In this document: positions 61,199 to 64,000 of the stretch, piece by piece
Position numbering within the stretch: position 1 is the first letter of the stretch
How the letters are laid out: every line of letters begins with the position of its first letter
Assembly: GCA_964036155.1 (NCBI GenBank)
Contig: OZ038422.1
Location: forward strand, 85,955,201 to 86,019,200
Origin: Diploscapter coronatus
Taxonomy: Eukaryota; Nematoda; Chromadorea; Rhabditida; Rhabditidae
Direction: 5' to 3'
Length of the DNA stretch: 64,000 nt
The notes under the pieces: model-generated
Seen by the model: the letters and a program-made list of their open reading frames with translations, nothing else
What the model was told of the DNA's origin: nothing
Databases searched by the model: none
Program-made: the position numbers and the translations under genes

Positions 61199-63132
61199 TC
61201 AGTTAGTTTTAGCTTTCGAGACCCATAATGAGAACTTGTAGAGCACTGAGATGACGGTCCAGGTAGAGAAAAGAGAAATTCCGACCCAGTGGTTGCCGGA
61301 CCAGGCTTCTGAAATATCACTATACTGATGATAAAGTTGATTAAACCAGGAAAATTACCCGGATACGCGATTTGGGACCATACTTGAGCAGAAAGTATCG
61401 ATAGGCAGCACTAAAATTATAAATTAATTTCACAATTAAGTTGATCCCAAGCTGGAAGTTTATCTCAAAATTTTTGACACATAATTTGATGCTTTTATGG
61501 CTTAATGATATGAAATGCTTTGATAGACTCGCCCTTTATGTTTGCACATTATGCTTCAAAAATTCAATTGGTTACTATATCATTATCACACTATGATATG
61601 ACGACTTGTTTTTCATCGTAATCATCCTAAACTAACAGAGCAACACAACTCACAATAACCCTACAATCCACTGCCAGATTTCTGTCTCCCTGATTCGGCC
61701 AGTGGAGTGCATGGGTGGCAACGATGTAGGACGCGACGAACATCGAGCCCATGATTCGGCCGCACAATTCGTGGGTTTCATCCAGAGGGACGGCTACCTG
61801 AAGTAATCACCTCTAAAATAGTCTAGAGTGCTAATTTATGGTAGAATTTCGCATAAGCACTGCAGGACGGTGGCCTAGCGGTACACCTTGGTTTGGATCC
61901 GTTGCGAGTGGTTATTTTATGCAAAACTCATGCCTCACAGTCAGAATGTTGAACCTGACCCCTCCTCTCCGCGGGGTGCGCTACTCTACCACTACACACG
62001 ATGTGAGCATGGTTGCCTAGCTGGGAGTTGGCCTATATGCCCAACTGTACAATAATTTATTGATGGAAAAACTTAGGTACAATTTTTTGTACCTTTCAGA
62101 AGTTCCGGTTAAAGTTTACGCTAAAAATCATTTTACCTGTCTATGAAGCAACCACTTGGGAACCGACATCCATGTTGTGCCAATGGCGACCGAGGCCAAA
62201 GAGTCGAATTGGTAAAGACCATTTCCGATCCGGTTGGCGGTGAATAACGAAGATCCTGAAATTTTTTCAATATCAATAAGTTTGGTAAATTATTTTTAAA
62301 TTGAAAATCCAACGTGCTTCTAAAAACGTTCTAGAAGACATAGCATTACTAGACTCAAGAAACACACGCCCTAAACATTTAAAATTTACCTTCTAAATGA
62401 AGTTGTAAATCGATAATGTTATCTCGCAATATTAGTAAATTTCATTTTTTCTAGATACTACTTACCAACATGCCACCCTGAGCCGATTAAAGCCAAGATA
62501 TAAGTAGCCAAACTAGCGAATAAAAAGTATTTCATCCATTCCAAATACTGAAATTATTTTCGTAATCTCCATTCTTCGATAAAAAACTAGATGGGATAAA
62601 TAGATATGAGAAATTCGAAAACTTATGAAAATAGAACTACGAAAAATCATATACCTTTAAACTAATGAGATCCGGAGTTTGAGATCGACAGTGGAAGAGA
62701 AGCATTAGGAACAAAATACATGGCTGAAATTAAAACTATTGTTATTATTTCTCAAGATATGTGAAATCATTACAATCAAATCGAAAATGGTTCATTCGCA
62801 CATTTCAAAGCTAATAAATTCATTATGTTTCAACATTTTGGAAATCTTCGATGTGAAACAAGTCAACAATTCCGTCTTCGAATGGTGTCTATTGATAAGC
62901 TCATTATATTTCGAAAATTCACAAATCCGTGTAATGGACGAATAAAACATCCCGAATCAAAAGACAGCTTAGAAATAAAAATCGATCTTACAATAATCCT
63001 GAGAAGATAGCAGACGGTCTGCGTCGGCGGAGACGTGGATTTGCGCATTTTGAAGGGCGCGTAGGCGCTCGCGATGATTTGTCCTCCGATACATCGAATC
63101 AAGTGCCAGTGGACTCCATCCGTAGGGCGGTT
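61199..63132 (-). CDS. Multi-pass membrane protein, family not recognised (5' partial)
   Basis: Minus-strand exons are 63132-62992, 62723-62655, 62547-62466, 62255-62137, 61797-61672, 61410-61359 and 61308-61199. All phases agree and give about 232 residues; the start lies upstream of 63132 and was not found. Hydrophobic spans include LLRIIPCILFLMLLF, YFLFASLATYILALIGSG, a Ser/Ala-rich SLASVAIGTTW, IMGSMFVASYIVATHAL and ISLFSTWTVISVLY, so about five or six membrane passes. A motif recurs: HWHLIRCIGGQIIASAY near the start and HELCGRIMGSMFVASY later, suggesting an internal duplication of two halves. It ends KFSLWVSKAKTN. No signature I know was found. The SINE candidate sits in its fourth intron. 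Confidence 0.7.
61858..62046 (-). repeat. tRNA-like SINE candidate (copy 2)
   Basis: The reverse complement of this stretch matches 26452-26640 across about 185 bp. On the minus strand it has TAGTGGTAGAGTAGCGCACC (A-box-like) and GGTTCAACATTC (B-box-like) about 40 nt apart. The plus strand also has an A-box-like GGTGGCCTAGCGGTAC. It lies inside an intron of the membrane-protein gene. Confidence 0.6.
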
Positions 63133-64000
63133 CTCAAACGTTTTATTTTATTATTTAAAATATATATGTCTATTGGGAAATTTTGCAATTTCAAAAGACA
63201 GTATGTGAAAACGACAGAACGCTTTTCTAGCTTCCCTTAACCCGAAATATAATTACGTTAAATTGAGAGACTATGGGTCTGAGGAATTTTCAAATACTCA
63301 AAAAATATTTCAATTTATTTTAGCATAGATGAAATGACCAATATCATGATTTCTATTTCATTTGAAAAGTCAAAGATTGATAATCGTATTATGTCTGAAA
63401 TTTTATGGCATATTTAAAGGAATAATGTTAAAATAATGTCATACAATTGCCATTCAAAACTTCATAATCGCTTTTGTCTATCATATTCTCATATTCGTAT
63501 TTAGACAGAGCTTAAGTCAAATTCATCTTGCGTACCCCTTAAGCCTAAGTATTCTTCCCAAGGCTGTTGGCAAAAACCCGTTGATGAATGTTTATAAACA
63601 CTCATCACATGATAAAGCATGGAAGGAGCAAGTGATTATGATATTGCGCATGTTATACCAGTTAAGAGTTTACACTCTGCCGACAGCCCTGATCCTTCCA
63701 GGGCCTTGACGCGTACCTCCCTTCTATGTATCGACTTTCTATAGAAATGTTTATTTCCGTATCCTCTCCCCTATATTTTTCGCTCTAGTTGAAAGTCTGC
63801 CTAGGTCTGATTATATTTGAAATTTCTCACTTCAAATTTCAAGTCACAACCCGTTTCCTTTCGATTTTCAATCATGTTTCGATATGAGAATTGATTGAGT
63901 TTTGTTTTCAAAGCCCCCTTATCGCAAAAATCTCTCCAAAAAGCATTTTTACAACAAAAAATTTTCAATTTTGTTGCGATTTTTAAGATTTTCGAGATTT
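63133..64000. other. Right edge: intron or 5' flank of the membrane-protein gene
   Basis: No further minus-strand exon was recognised upstream of 63132. The family C element takes up 63503-63809. Confidence 0.45.
63503..63809. repeat. Inverted-repeat element, family C (copy 2)
   Basis: The right end GAAAGTCTGCCTAGGTCTG is nearly the same as that of the element at 6699-6884. The left part (GCTTAAGTCAAATTCATCTT then GCGTACC) aligns with its left part. It is about 120 bp longer, with an extra central segment (63540-63700). Confidence 0.6.

Overview
The window looks like nuclear DNA of a nematode (most likely Chromadorea). It is AT-rich. Its genes are split by many introns, several only 40-48 nt long, with TTTCAG- or TTTTAG-type acceptors. 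The protein families are animal ones: an ELO elongase, a front of stearoyl-CoA desaturase type, PEX12, a tubulin tyrosine ligase-like enzyme, an inward-rectifier K+ channel and a lysosomal-type serine carboxypeptidase. I see no rRNA, CRISPR array or bacterial operon. Gene models were built by hand from splice signals and family similarity. Exon coordinates are given where junction phases were checked.

Layout. 0-10.3 kb: three lipid-related genes head to tail on the plus strand, namely an ELO fat elongase (5' end outside the window), a complete delta-9 desaturase and a cytochrome P450 with two damaged splice sites. 12-16.3 kb: an odd fusion of a degenerate OTU-like domain and a truncated protein kinase, followed by a small WH1/EVH1-like protein. 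16.5-17.1 kb: two diverged copies of one short coding fragment in inverted orientation. 18.7 kb: an intronless gene for a 52-residue secreted four-cysteine peptide with a TATA box. 20-22.4 kb: PEX12. 22.5-31.5 kb: about 9 kb without recognisable genes, holding a tRNA-like SINE candidate and a 500-bp foldback. 31.5-35.5 kb: a proline-rich two-exon gene, an Arg/Pro/Ser-rich gene and a 31-codon ORF. 36.4-41.9 kb: a TTLL-type ligase whose intron carries a hAT-like element inserted into an older miniature inverted-repeat element. 41.9-49.4 kb: gene-poor. 49.4-55 kb: a Kir channel. 56.2-60.2 kb: a membrane-anchored S10 carboxypeptidase. 61.2-63.1 kb: a multi-pass membrane protein on the minus strand, 5' end not found.

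The most notable signals are: (1) seven introns whose reading frame needs a GC donor, a high share for an animal; (2) several families of short inverted-repeat elements, including one nested insertion with a clean 8-bp target duplication; (3) a SINE candidate present twice in opposite orientation; (4) a 17-nt identical block shared by the desaturase 3' UTR and the region after the P450; (5) the OTU-like/kinase fusion that stops exactly at the catalytic loop; and (6) the small secreted peptide. The genes do not form one pathway as a whole. Only the first three, and loosely PEX12, share a lipid or peroxisome theme.
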